From: Chloroflexota bacterium
GTDB lineage: Bacteria; Chloroflexota; Anaerolineae; Thermoflexales; Thermoflexaceae
Direction: 5' to 3'
NCBI GenBank assembly: GCA_030550075.1
Contig: JAUQQB010000102.1
Coordinates: 1 to 8,550, forward strand
DNA length: 8,550 nt
The stretch's first letter is position 1; every line of letters starts with the position of its first letter. A program made the position numbers and the translations under genes. This document shows, piece after piece, positions 1-6,467 of the stretch. Under the pieces are notes generated by a model. The model saw only the letters and a program-made list of their open reading frames with translations, made no database searches and was not told the DNA's origin.

Positions 1-23
1 GCCGCGCGCCTTCGGCGCGCGGC
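1..23. repeat. Perfect GC-rich inverted repeat (hairpin) at window edge
   Basis: Two 10-base arms, GCCGCGCGCC and its exact complement, are separated by the three bases TTC. It lies about 130 nt beyond the hpf stop codon, so in the hpf transcript it could act as a terminator or 3' stabiliser. The sequence that would hold a U-tract on the minus strand is outside the window, so terminator function cannot be judged. The stretch from 24 to 98 shows no gene or clear signal. Confidence 0.6.
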
Positions 24-98
24 TCGGCCCCAAAAGCCCCCAGGAGGAAACCGCCTAGATCCGTATAGACACTGCGGTAGAACGGCTGAATAGTTACG

Positions 99-118
99 CT
101 CCCAATTGCGTAAGTCCT
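99..118 (-). repeat. Short dispersed-repeat-like motif, copy 1
   Basis: Read on the minus strand this is AGGACTTACGCAATTGGGAG. A related 20-mer, AGGAGTTACGCAATTCGAGG, occurs on the plus strand at 8486-8505. They agree at 16 of 20 positions and share an identical TTACGCAATT core. The copies are therefore in inverted orientation near the two ends of the window. An additional TTACGC at 94-99 forms a 6-bp inverted repeat with GCGTAA at 108-113. No transposase gene lies nearby, so it may be the end of a small non-autonomous element or simply an intergenic repeat family. Confidence 0.4.
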
Positions 119-151
119 GCTTTAGATATGGGTAAGCTCTTCCCAGTCCAG

Positions 152-691
152 TTATGCCAGCTCCGGCTGGATCAGCCCGTAATTACCGTCCCGCCGGCGA
201 TAGATCAGGTTAATACTGGCCGTCTCCGGATTGTAGAAAATAAAGAAATCGTGGCCCAGGAGCTCCATCTGCTCGATCGCCTCTTCGGGCGTCATCGCGG
301 TGACTTCGAACCGCTTGATCTTCACGATACGCCCAGCGGGACTGCTAACCTCTCCGGCGGAGACGGACTCCGTCGCTTCGGCGCGACTCCGTCCTTCCCG
401 TCGCCCCTTAAAGCGCTCGATTCGCCGCTCCATCTTGTCTACCACCAGATCGATTGCCGCCAATAAATCCGCGTGGCGTTCCTCGGCGCGCAGGAGGATG
501 CCCGGGGTCATCCGGATTGTGAGTTGAGCAATCTGACGCTGATCTCGACTTCGGGTGTTCTCTTGGGCGAGCTCCAACTCTGCTTGAGAGATGGTGGGTA
601 GAAAGCGCTCCAGACGCATGATTCGCTTTCGGGCATAAGCCTCAACCTGATCTGTGATCTCGATATTTCGCCCTCGGATGATCAGCTCCAT
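152..691 (-). CDS. hpf: Long-form ribosome hibernation promoting factor (HPF)
   Basis: This 179-residue cytoplasmic protein is expected to bind the 30S subunit in slow growth, block the mRNA/tRNA channel and dimerise 70S ribosomes into inactive 100S particles. The N-terminal S30AE/YfiA domain spans about residues 1-97 and starts with the typical ELIIRGRNIEITDQ. A charged linker covers about 98-121. The C-terminal dimerisation domain covers about 122-175, with MELLGHDFFIF (142-152) and RRRDGNYGLIQP (165-176). Length and two-domain layout match the long HPF class, not the short YfiA/HPF of enterics. I chose the ATG at 691: AGGAGG at 706-701 lies 9 nt upstream, and the protein then begins as family members do. 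The upstream TTG at 718 precedes the Shine-Dalgarno sequence, and the ATG at 697 is only 3 nt from it. It follows comF by 122 nt; comFC-hpf proximity is familiar from Gram-positive genomes. No convincing own promoter was found, so read-through from comF is possible. Confidence 0.95.
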   Translation of the reverse strand: MELIIRGRNIEITDQVEAYARKRIMRLERFLPTISQAELELAQENTRSRDQRQIAQLTIRMTPGILLRAEERHADLLAAIDLVVDKMERRIERFKGRREGRSRAEATESVSAGEVSSPAGRIVKIKRFEVTAMTPEEAIEQMELLGHDFFIFYNPETASINLIYRRRDGNYGLIQPELA

Positions 692-700
692 TGCCATTCT

Positions 701-706
701 CCTCCT
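701..706 (-). promoter_or_regulatory. Shine-Dalgarno site of hpf
   Basis: AGGAGG on the minus strand is a perfect anti-16S match, 9 nt before the ATG at 691 and 3 nt before the ATG at 697. It favours the 691 start and rules out the upstream TTG at 718 as the main start. Confidence 0.75.
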
Positions 707-780
707 ATTCTGTTGCAAACGCTTGCTGTGAATTCCATAGAGACTCTTGATTGCAGGTTCCTGTCGAAGGGCCTTTGGGG

Positions 781-805
781 CCCCTTCCCCCTCCCTCCCT
801 CTCCC
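781..805 (-). other. G-quadruplex-type G-rich tract between comF and hpf
   Basis: On the minus (mRNA-sense) strand five G runs of 3, 3, 3, 5 and 4 bases follow each other with linkers of 1-3 bases, which satisfies the usual G3+ N1-7 pattern with one spare run. It lies in the 122-nt spacer after the comF stop and about 90 nt before the hpf start, so it would be in the hpf 5' leader or the comF 3' end. The adjacent GGGGCCCC (777-784) is self-complementary. Folding is inferred from pattern only. Confidence 0.5.
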
Positions 806-813
806 AAGGCCTT

Positions 814-1554
814 TTAGACCTTAGGAAGGGGAGAAAAGCTCCCTCCCCCAATCACCCGGGCCAGCGTGAATCCCCAGACCGATGTCGCTCCGGCTTGATA
901 AAGGGCTGCCGCGCATGCTTCGAGCGTAGCACCGCTGGTGCAGACATCATCCACGACCACTACTCGTTTTCCCTGCACCCATCGGGGATCTGCTAGAAAA
1001 GCTCCTCGGACGTTCTCCCGACGGACGTTCTGAGCCAATCCCACCTGAGATGGGGTCGCCCGAACACGACGCAATGCCTGAGGATGCATGGGAAGCGTCA
1101 GACCCTCTGCCAGGGCCTGGGCCAGCATAGCGGCTTGATTATATCCCCGCTGTCGCGCTCTGGAGGTCGGAACCGGGATCAGAAGGTCGGCTTCCATAGT
1201 GAAGCGAGCCCACCCTTCCAACATCCACATGGCCATAGTTTGGGCGAGGCGATACCGCCCATGGAATTTCAAGCGGTGCAACGCCTGCCGAATTGGACCG
1301 GAATAAATGTAGCAGGATCGCACGCCATCCAGATGCAAAGGATCCGCTTCACAGCGTGGACAGCGTTCCCCTCTTGACCATGGTATACCGCACAGAGAAC
1401 AGACGGGGGGCAACAACAGGCTTGCCGCCGCGGCGCAGGACGGGCACCAGGACCACCCAGGACGTCCGCAACCGGCACAACGAGAGGGGAACAGGAGATC
1501 CAGCACCTCTTCAGTCAGGCGAGCAATCCATTGAGGAAAGCGAAACAGGGACAA
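814..1554 (-). CDS. comF: ComF-family phosphoribosyltransferase-like protein
   Basis: This 246-residue protein belongs to the ComF/ComFC/GntX family, which in naturally transformable bacteria is needed for uptake or processing of incoming single-stranded DNA at the inner face of the membrane. Two features define the family. First, an N-terminal zinc-ribbon-like region has four CxxC pairs (C26/C29, C37/C40, C52/C55, C65/C68). Second, a C-terminal type I phosphoribosyltransferase fold carries RQRGYNQA (134-141) and the PRPP-binding loop VVVVDDVCTSGATL (198-211). All cysteines and the DD of the PRPP loop are intact. The start is TTG; it is the only start-type codon between the upstream in-frame stop and the conserved region, and no good Shine-Dalgarno precedes it. 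A promoter lies immediately upstream, so the transcript leader may be only about 11-13 nt. It sits 81 nt after tadC in the same direction. No comFA helicase gene is adjacent. Family assignment is firm; a DNA-uptake role here is inferred. Confidence 0.93.
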   Translation of the reverse strand: MSLFRFPQWIARLTEEVLDLLFPSRCAGCGRPGWSWCPSCAAAASLLLPPVCSLCGIPWSRGERCPRCEADPLHLDGVRSCYIYSGPIRQALHRLKFHGRYRLAQTMAMWMLEGWARFTMEADLLIPVPTSRARQRGYNQAAMLAQALAEGLTLPMHPQALRRVRATPSQVGLAQNVRRENVRGAFLADPRWVQGKRVVVVDDVCTSGATLEACAAALYQAGATSVWGFTLARVIGGGSFSPLPKV

Positions 1555-1571
1555 GGGATCCCAGCCTATCG

Positions 1572-1600
1572 AATATATGCATATAAGATAACATGCTCAA
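1572..1600 (-). promoter_or_regulatory. Predicted sigma70-type promoter of comF
   Basis: On the minus strand TTGAGC (1600-1595, 4/6 to TTGACA) and TATATT (1577-1572, 5/6 to TATAAT) are separated by exactly 17 bp, in an AT-rich island within GC-rich surroundings. The expected transcription start near 1565-1567 is only 11-13 nt before the TTG start codon of comF. This makes comF(-hpf) a unit that can be transcribed independently of the tad genes. Confidence 0.55.
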
Positions 1601-1605
1601 GCATG
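1592..1605. repeat. Palindrome overlapping the comF -35 box
   Basis: CATGCT (1592-1597) and AGCATG (1600-1605) are exact complements separated by CA. The palindrome covers the -35 hexamer of the predicted comF promoter, so it could be an operator. It also lies about 30 nt after the tadC stop, but no U-tract follows on the minus strand, so it is a poor terminator. Confidence 0.45.
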
Positions 1606-1635
1606 CCATTTCAGATACACAAAAAGGAGAAGCTC

Positions 1636-2571
1636 TTAAGGGAGAAATGCGCCGCCGAACTGCTTAATTACGATCAAAAGAGCTGGTCCCAGAAGGACGA
1701 CGAAGATAGACGGGAAGATTAAGAAGACCAGCGGGAAGAGCATCTTGATCGGAGCCTGTCGGGCCAGCTCCTCTGCCCGCTGTCGACGGCGCAGACGCAT
1801 CTGGTCTGCCTGGATGTGGAGCACCTTGGCGATGCTCACCCCCAGCTGTTCAGCCTGGATGATCGCGGCTACAAAGGTGGTCATCTCAGGTAGATCCACC
1901 CGGGCGGCCATATCCCGCAGCGCGTCCTTCCGGGAGCGCCCAAGGGCGATCTCCTGGAGCACCCGCGCGAAGGCCTTTCCCAGCTCGTTGCTCCATCGCT
2001 CCGCAACCCGTTGCATGGCGGCGTCGAACCCCAAGCCAGCTTCCACACAGATCACCAGCAAGTCCAGGGCGTCCGGGAGCGTCTTCAGGATCTCCTTCTT
2101 GCGCCGTGCGATCTGCTGGCTGAGCCATAGCATCGGATAATAGAACCCAATCCCTCCGAGGAGCAGGCTCAATGCCCATCGCTGGACCATTGGGGCGCGC
2201 AATAGCAGCGCATGGGCGAGGCCGAAGAGGCCGATGCCAGCGATAATCTGTAGGACAAAGAACTCCGATGCACCCAGACGAACGGGGTTGCCAGCCAGTT
2301 CCAATCGGCGGCGGATGGTTTCAATGATCGACTGAGGGGTAAAGCGGTTAATGAACTCGGCGATCTGGCGGAGGATGGGGATGATCACCCGTTGGGTGAA
2401 AGGGATCGAGAGCTCAATCTCCTCCAGGGTGACCGGCACATCCCGGGCAGCGAACTCCGCCAAACGGGCCTGAAGCACCTCCTCCTCCCGCGGGGCACCC
2501 AGGCCGATCACCAAGGCCAGGGCAATCACGCCCAGGGCCAGAACCCCCAGGATTAGGATTAGACTCGGCAT
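1636..2571 (-). CDS. tadC: Tad pilus inner-membrane platform protein TadC
   Basis: This 311-residue protein of the type II secretion F (T2SSF/GspF) family is expected to form, with TadB, the membrane platform that couples the TadA ATPase to pilin extraction and polymerisation. Membrane segments are seen at about residues 3-24, 104-124, 131-150 and 276-303. The cytoplasmic T2SSF helical domain spans about 165-275 and includes the TadC-type signature ALDLLVICVEAGLGFDAAMQ (168-187). Length is normal for TadC. The ATG start lies 4 nt after the tadB stop (TGA then GGGG then ATG), and the GAGGGG there can serve as Shine-Dalgarno, so the two genes are probably translationally coupled. It is the last tad gene of the cluster; no tadD, tadE, tadF or tadG follows, and the next gene is comF. 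TadC is preferred over TadB because of its position after a first T2SSF gene and the signature motif. Confidence 0.93.
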   Translation of the reverse strand: MPSLILILGVLALGVIALALVIGLGAPREEEVLQARLAEFAARDVPVTLEEIELSIPFTQRVIIPILRQIAEFINRFTPQSIIETIRRRLELAGNPVRLGASEFFVLQIIAGIGLFGLAHALLLRAPMVQRWALSLLLGGIGFYYPMLWLSQQIARRKKEILKTLPDALDLLVICVEAGLGFDAAMQRVAERWSNELGKAFARVLQEIALGRSRKDALRDMAARVDLPEMTTFVAAIIQAEQLGVSIAKVLHIQADQMRLRRRQRAEELARQAPIKMLFPLVFLIFPSIFVVLLGPALLIVIKQFGGAFLP

Positions 2572-2575
2572 CCCC

Positions 2576-3538
2576 TCATACCTCGATCCGGATAATCCGC
2601 TGGATCACAAAGTAGCCAATCAGCATCATCACGGCTGTGCAGGCAATCATGAAATAGCCCACGATTCCACTGTTGAAGAAATTCAACATATAGTCGCGAT
2701 TGATCCCGAACAGGATCAGGCCCAACCCGATGGGCAGGATCAACAGCACGTAGCCGCTAATCATCTGCTGGGCTGTCAGCACCCGGATCTCCCCCTTGAT
2801 CCGGACCCTCTCGCGGATCGTGAAGCTGATGGTGTCCAGGATCTCCGCCAGGTTCCCACCCACCTCGCGCTGGATCAGGATAGCGGTGACCAGCATTTCC
2901 AAGTCATCGCTATGCACCCGACGCAGCATGTTGTTCAACGCATGATCCAGGGAAAGGCCCAGCTGCTGCTCCTTCACCACCCGATCGAACTCGGTGGAGA
3001 TCGGAGGGGGCAACTCGCGGGCGACCGCTTCCATGGCCTGAAGGATGCTGTAGCCAGCGCGCAGCCCGTTCACCATCAGGTTGATGGCGTCGCCAAGCTG
3101 GGCATTGAGGGCCTGTAGGCGGCGCCGTTGCCGCCAAGCCACATAAAGGCGCGGTGCAAAGAAGCCAAAGATCAGACCCAGGGTGGCCAGCGGCAACAGG
3201 CCAAAGATCTGCTGGGCAACGAAGAGTCCGAATCCGGCACTTAGGATCTGCAGGGTTAGGAACTCGCCTGGAGTCAGTTTAAGATCAGCTCGCGCCAGTT
3301 GGATCCGAAGATCCTCTGCAAATCCACGCCCAGCAATGGCCCGGTCGACCGCGGCTCCCAAAGGAGAGGGTCGCGGACCACTGGGCCGGGATGGCGCTCG
3401 ATCCGTTGGGGTTCGAGGGGCCGCATAACGTTCCAGTCGCTCGGCGACTTCTTCCTCTTCGCCACCGAAGATGTAGAACAGCAGAAGAATAAGGATCAGA
3501 ATGCCTCCCCCAACCAGCACATAGGTCTGCCAAGCCAT
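2576..3538 (-). CDS. tadB: Tad pilus inner-membrane platform protein TadB
   Basis: This 320-residue T2SSF-family membrane protein is the partner of TadC. A first transmembrane helix (about residues 6-25) is followed by an acidic patch EEEE (27-30) and a Pro/Arg-rich linker (about 40-60). A second hydrophobic region covers about 93-135. The cytoplasmic T2SSF domain (about 145-255) contains DAINLMVNGLRAGYSILQAM (150-169) and LIQREVGGNLAEILD (221-235), both typical of TadB. Two C-terminal transmembrane helices lie at about 260-279 and 291-312. The ATG at 3538 has GAAGGGG a few bases upstream. It comes 104 nt after tadA, behind a long hairpin, and 4 nt before tadC. Size and order (tadA-tadB-tadC) follow the usual tad arrangement. 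Confidence 0.93.
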   Translation of the reverse strand: MAWQTYVLVGGGILILILLLFYIFGGEEEEVAERLERYAAPRTPTDRAPSRPSGPRPSPLGAAVDRAIAGRGFAEDLRIQLARADLKLTPGEFLTLQILSAGFGLFVAQQIFGLLPLATLGLIFGFFAPRLYVAWRQRRRLQALNAQLGDAINLMVNGLRAGYSILQAMEAVARELPPPISTEFDRVVKEQQLGLSLDHALNNMLRRVHSDDLEMLVTAILIQREVGGNLAEILDTISFTIRERVRIKGEIRVLTAQQMISGYVLLILPIGLGLILFGINRDYMLNFFNSGIVGYFMIACTAVMMLIGYFVIQRIIRIEV

Positions 3539-3608
3539 GGCTTCCCCTTCATTTTTTCATAGCACTTCGGGAATTTGTATGGCGCGGCGCAAGCGATAGG
3601 GTATGGTA

Positions 3609-3640
3609 GGGTAGGACAACTGCGAGCAGTTGTCCTACCC
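3609..3640. repeat. Long perfect inverted repeat between tadA and tadB
   Basis: GGGTAGGACAACTGC (3609-3623) and its exact complement (3626-3640) are separated by two bases, giving a very stable hairpin (effectively a 14-bp stem with a 4-base loop). It starts 2 nt after the tadA stop codon. On the minus strand it is followed by TACCATACCC, not a U-run, so it is not a standard intrinsic terminator. It more likely stabilises the tadA end of the mRNA, reduces read-through into tadBC, or is a copy of an intergenic repeat family. Confidence 0.75.
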
Positions 3641-3642
3641 GT

Positions 3643-5043
3643 TCACCTTCGTCCAGCGCCGAAGATCACAGGGGGTAGCCGGATGCCGGCCACCTCCAGG
3701 CGATCCATGAAGCGTGGGCGGATCCCGGTCGGCACAAGACGGCCAACGATCTTGCCGCCTTCCATCCCGTGCTGTTCGAACTTGAACAGCTCCGTGGTGG
3801 TGATCACTTCTCCCTCCAGCCCCTGGATCTCCGTAAGCGAGACGATCTTGCGAGAGCCATCGCGCATCCGGGCAGTCTGGACAATGAGGTCGATGGCCAT
3901 CGCGATCTGCTCCCGGATCGCCCGATGGGGTAGATCCGTTCCAGCCATCAGCACCATATTTTCCAGACGGGCCAGGGCATCCCGCGGGCTGTTGGCGTGG
4001 ATGGTCGTCATGGATCCCTCATGGCCGGTGTTCATGGCCTGGAGCATGTCGAAGGCCTCGCCGCCGCGGCACTCGCCAACGATGATCCGATCGGGGCGCA
4101 TCCGCAGAGAGTTGATCACCAAGTCTCGCATCGTGATCTCGCCCTTCCCTTCGATGTTCGGCGGGCGGGTCTCCAGGGTTATCACATGTTCCTGGCGCAG
4201 CTGTAGCTCTGCCGCATTCTCAATGGTGATGATGCGCTCCCCTTCCGGGATGAAGCCAGAGAGGATATTGAGCAGCGTTGTCTTTCCGGAGCCAGTCCCG
4301 CCGGAGACCACGACATTGATCTTTGCCTGGACGCAAGCCTTGAGGAACTCCATCACCTCGGGCGTGGCCGAGCCCAGACGGATCAGATCATCCACCGTAA
4401 GCGGGGTGCGGTAGAACTTCCGGATCGTTACCACCGGGCCGATGAGGGAAATGGGCGGAATTACGACGTTCACACGTGAGCCGTCGGGCAATCGGGCATC
4501 CACATACGGCATGCTCTCATCCACCCGCCGGCCCAGGGGGGCAACGATGCGCTCGATGATGCGCATTAGGTGCTCTTCATCCTCAAAGACTACATTTGTT
4601 CGTTCGATCCTCCCGTTGCGCTCAATGTAAACCTTCTTCGGACCGTTGACCATAATTTCGGTGATGGTGTCATCGTTCAGCAATGGCTCCAGGGGACCGA
4701 AGCCCAGGATCTCAGCGACAATTTGTTCGAAGAGCCGTTGCCGCTCCAGGCGGCTAAGGACAATGCGGTCTTCCATCAGGACGGCATCGAACTTCTCCTC
4801 GATCATTGCCCGCAGCTCATCCGTGCGTGAGAAATCGAGGGTGGGCTCCAGTTCTGATAGAAGCTTCGCCTGGATGCGGTTTTTGAGGTCCACATAAGCA
4901 TCTCGCATCCCCCCTGTCGTGGGAAACGGGCGACGGGGAGGCGCGGATGTGGGCTCCGAGGCCGGTGTGGCGCGCGCAGGCTCCGGGTTCGGAGAAGGCA
5001 AGGGAGAGGGCTGGTTGCTCTGAATTCGCCTCAGGAGAGACAT
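3643..5043 (-). CDS. tadA: Tad pilus assembly ATPase TadA/CpaF
   Basis: This 466-residue hexameric secretion ATPase (GspE/VirB11/CpaF class) is expected to power pilus extension (and in some Tad systems retraction) at the cytoplasmic face of the TadB/TadC platform. The Pro-rich N-terminal tail (about residues 8-42) leads to the N-terminal domain. Visible motifs are EIMVNGPKKVYIE (129-141), Walker A GGTGSGKT (248-255), and the catalytic glutamate segment TIENAAELQL (273-282). Asn follows the Glu where Asp is usual in my recollection of the family. RPDRIIVGECRGGEAFDML (316-334) covers the Walker B/Asp-box region, and TTIHANSPRDALARLE (346-361) is the His-box. All core residues are present. I use the ATG at 5043 because AAGGAGG lies 7 nt upstream. 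The longer GTG-initiated reading (from 5139) would include that Shine-Dalgarno site inside the gene and add 32 residues unlike the family. tadZ ends 131 nt upstream. Confidence 0.95.
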   Translation of the reverse strand: MSLLRRIQSNQPSPLPSPNPEPARATPASEPTSAPPRRPFPTTGGMRDAYVDLKNRIQAKLLSELEPTLDFSRTDELRAMIEEKFDAVLMEDRIVLSRLERQRLFEQIVAEILGFGPLEPLLNDDTITEIMVNGPKKVYIERNGRIERTNVVFEDEEHLMRIIERIVAPLGRRVDESMPYVDARLPDGSRVNVVIPPISLIGPVVTIRKFYRTPLTVDDLIRLGSATPEVMEFLKACVQAKINVVVSGGTGSGKTTLLNILSGFIPEGERIITIENAAELQLRQEHVITLETRPPNIEGKGEITMRDLVINSLRMRPDRIIVGECRGGEAFDMLQAMNTGHEGSMTTIHANSPRDALARLENMVLMAGTDLPHRAIREQIAMAIDLIVQTARMRDGSRKIVSLTEIQGLEGEVITTTELFKFEQHGMEGGKIVGRLVPTGIRPRFMDRLEVAGIRLPPVIFGAGRR

Positions 5044-5050
5044 CTTTCCA

Positions 5051-5057
5051 CCTCCTT
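5051..5057 (-). promoter_or_regulatory. Shine-Dalgarno site deciding the tadA start
   Basis: AAGGAGG on the minus strand, 7 nt before the ATG at 5043, is a near-ideal ribosome binding site. It supports the 466-residue protein over the 498-residue reading that begins with GTG at 5139. Confidence 0.8.
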
Positions 5058-5136
5058 CACAGGTTCCAACTCTGCCCTTAGGATTCTGGGGTTGGACGGA
5101 CCGCCGCCGGTGGCCCAGTTCCAGAACCTTCTTTCC

Positions 5137-5155
5137 CACGGCTCAAAGGGCCGTG
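5137..5155. repeat. Inverted repeat in the tadZ-tadA spacer
   Basis: CACGGC (5137-5142) and GCCGTG (5150-5155) flank a 7-base loop, about 20 nt after the tadZ stop. No U-tract follows on the minus strand. It may be an mRNA stability or processing element between tadZ and tadA. Confidence 0.4.
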
Positions 5156-5174
5156 AGGGGACTCTTTCCAGCCC

Positions 5175-6380
5175 TCAACGGCTGCCTCGCTTTCGGACCT
5201 CCTCAACCTCCTGGGGGGCGAACAACGCCTCCTCGACTCGCCCGGCCAGCTGGAGGATCGCCTGAGCGATTGGCTTGGACCGCTGGGCGACCAATGGGCT
5301 CCCTTTATTGATGGAGTTCAATACGGTGACCTCATCCCATGGAATCTGAGCGCCCACTGGATGCTTGAGGGCCTGCTCGACCATCTCGGCCGTGATGCCG
5401 AAGCGACGATCCATCTTATTCAGGATCATCAATGTCTTCTGCGGCGGGTAGTTGAGCTGGGTGATCACATCAAAGAACAGGCGAGCGTTCTTGATCGTCG
5501 GCACATCAGGGGTGACCACCAGCACGATTTGCTCGGCCTCGTCTAGGATCAACAGCGTAGTATCCGTGGGTTGGGTCGTAGTGTCGATCACCACGATATC
5601 GAAGAGGGTCCGCGCCATATTCAGGATGCGCTTCATCGCATCAGCCGTCACATACTCCGCCAGCTCTGGCCGGGGCGGGGCCAGGAGCACTTTCAACCCG
5701 GAGGCATGAGAGACCAGGGAGAGGGTGAATGCCTCCGGATCCATCTCGCCCATCAGAGCCAGGTCCGCGATATTCCGAGGTCCCTGTAAATTGAGGAACA
5801 CCCCCACATCCCCAAAGGGCAGGGAAGCATCGATCAGGACCACGCGGCGCCCCGGCTTTTGCAGAGCCACAGCCAGGTTCACCGCGATCAAGGTGGTTCC
5901 CACCCCTCCCTTCGGGCTGTAAACGGCTACCACTTTCCCCTGGGCTCCACGCCCCACCCCTGGCCCCAGCGACCCTGGCGGGGGCAGGACCGGCGGCGGC
6001 CGGCGCATCCGATACACCCGGCGAACGGTGGCCACCAGCTCATCCGCCGAGAAGGGTTTGGGGAGGAAATCCCGGGCCCCGGCCAGCATCGCCCGCCGCA
6101 GATAGTCCGCATCGCTCTGGACGGACATCATCACCACCTGAGTGAGGGGCGCGACCTCCATGATTTGCTCTACAGCCGAGATCCCACTCATCCTCGGGAG
6201 GTTGATATCGAGCAGGACCACATCCGGTTGAAGGTCCCGGACCAGTCGGATCCCCTCCTCGGCAGTAGCTGCGGCGCCCACCACCTCAATGTCGTGCTCA
6301 AACATCAGAAGCTTCTTGAGGTTCTCCCGGGTTTCCGGGACATCGTCGATGATTAGAACCCGAATCCGTTGATCTGCCAT
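5175..6380 (-). CDS. tadZ: TadZ/CpaE: receiver domain fused to a MinD/ParA-like ATPase
   Basis: This 401-residue protein is expected to localise the Tad pilus machine and recruit other Tad proteins. Residues 1-125 form a response-regulator receiver domain with every classical residue present: acidic pair D12/D13, phospho-acceptor D58 (VVLLDINLPRMSG), Ser86 at the switch position and K108 in LPKPF. A Pro-rich linker (about 127-146) follows. The SIMIBI/MinD-like ATPase (about 148-385) has a deviant Walker A SPKGGVGTT (155-163), a switch Asp in VLIDASLPFGD (181-191), and Walker B DIVVIDTTTQ (261-270). The lysine before GG (K157) is kept, but the second P-loop lysine of the MinD motif is Thr162. 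ATG at 6380 is preceded by GGAGGAGG. The gene lies between cpaB (153 nt upstream) and tadA. An AT-rich stretch upstream may contain a promoter. No histidine kinase gene is in the window. Confidence 0.92.
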   Translation of the reverse strand: MADQRIRVLIIDDVPETRENLKKLLMFEHDIEVVGAAATAEEGIRLVRDLQPDVVLLDINLPRMSGISAVEQIMEVAPLTQVVMMSVQSDADYLRRAMLAGARDFLPKPFSADELVATVRRVYRMRRPPPVLPPPGSLGPGVGRGAQGKVVAVYSPKGGVGTTLIAVNLAVALQKPGRRVVLIDASLPFGDVGVFLNLQGPRNIADLALMGEMDPEAFTLSLVSHASGLKVLLAPPRPELAEYVTADAMKRILNMARTLFDIVVIDTTTQPTDTTLLILDEAEQIVLVVTPDVPTIKNARLFFDVITQLNYPPQKTLMILNKMDRRFGITAEMVEQALKHPVGAQIPWDEVTVLNSINKGSPLVAQRSKPIAQAILQLAGRVEEALFAPQEVEEVRKRGSR

Positions 6381-6400
6381 GCCTCCTCCACCGGATTATT

Positions 6401-6428
6401 AAAATAAGCGAAAATCTTTTCCTTTTAA
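6401..6428 (-). promoter_or_regulatory. Weak candidate promoter for tadZ
   Basis: On the minus strand TTAAAA (6428-6423) and TATTTT (6406-6401), each 4/6 to consensus, are 16 bp apart in an AT-rich stretch. The implied start near 6394 would leave a leader of about 14 nt that still includes the GGAGGAGG ribosome site. AT-richness alone can produce such matches, so this is tentative. Confidence 0.28.
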
Positions 6429-6467
6429 CGAATCTTTGTTGCTTCATGGACTCTCAAACAAGCTCTT

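Noticed and set aside
719..780. Own promoter for hpf
   Set aside because: TTCGAC and TATGGA occur on the minus strand, but their 23-bp spacing is too long and other pairings are weaker.
1621..1640. Intrinsic terminator after tadC
   Set aside because: CTTTTT is present on the minus strand, but no stem precedes it. The nearby CATGCT palindrome lies downstream of the T-run and is not followed by one.
3575..4414. Plus-strand ORF of 279 codons opposite tadA
   Set aside because: It overlaps highly conserved TadA motifs on the other strand, and its product is Arg/Ser-rich without recognisable features.
5859..6356. Plus-strand ORF of 165 codons opposite tadZ
   Set aside because: It is a shadow of the receiver-ATPase coding sequence, with no known motif.
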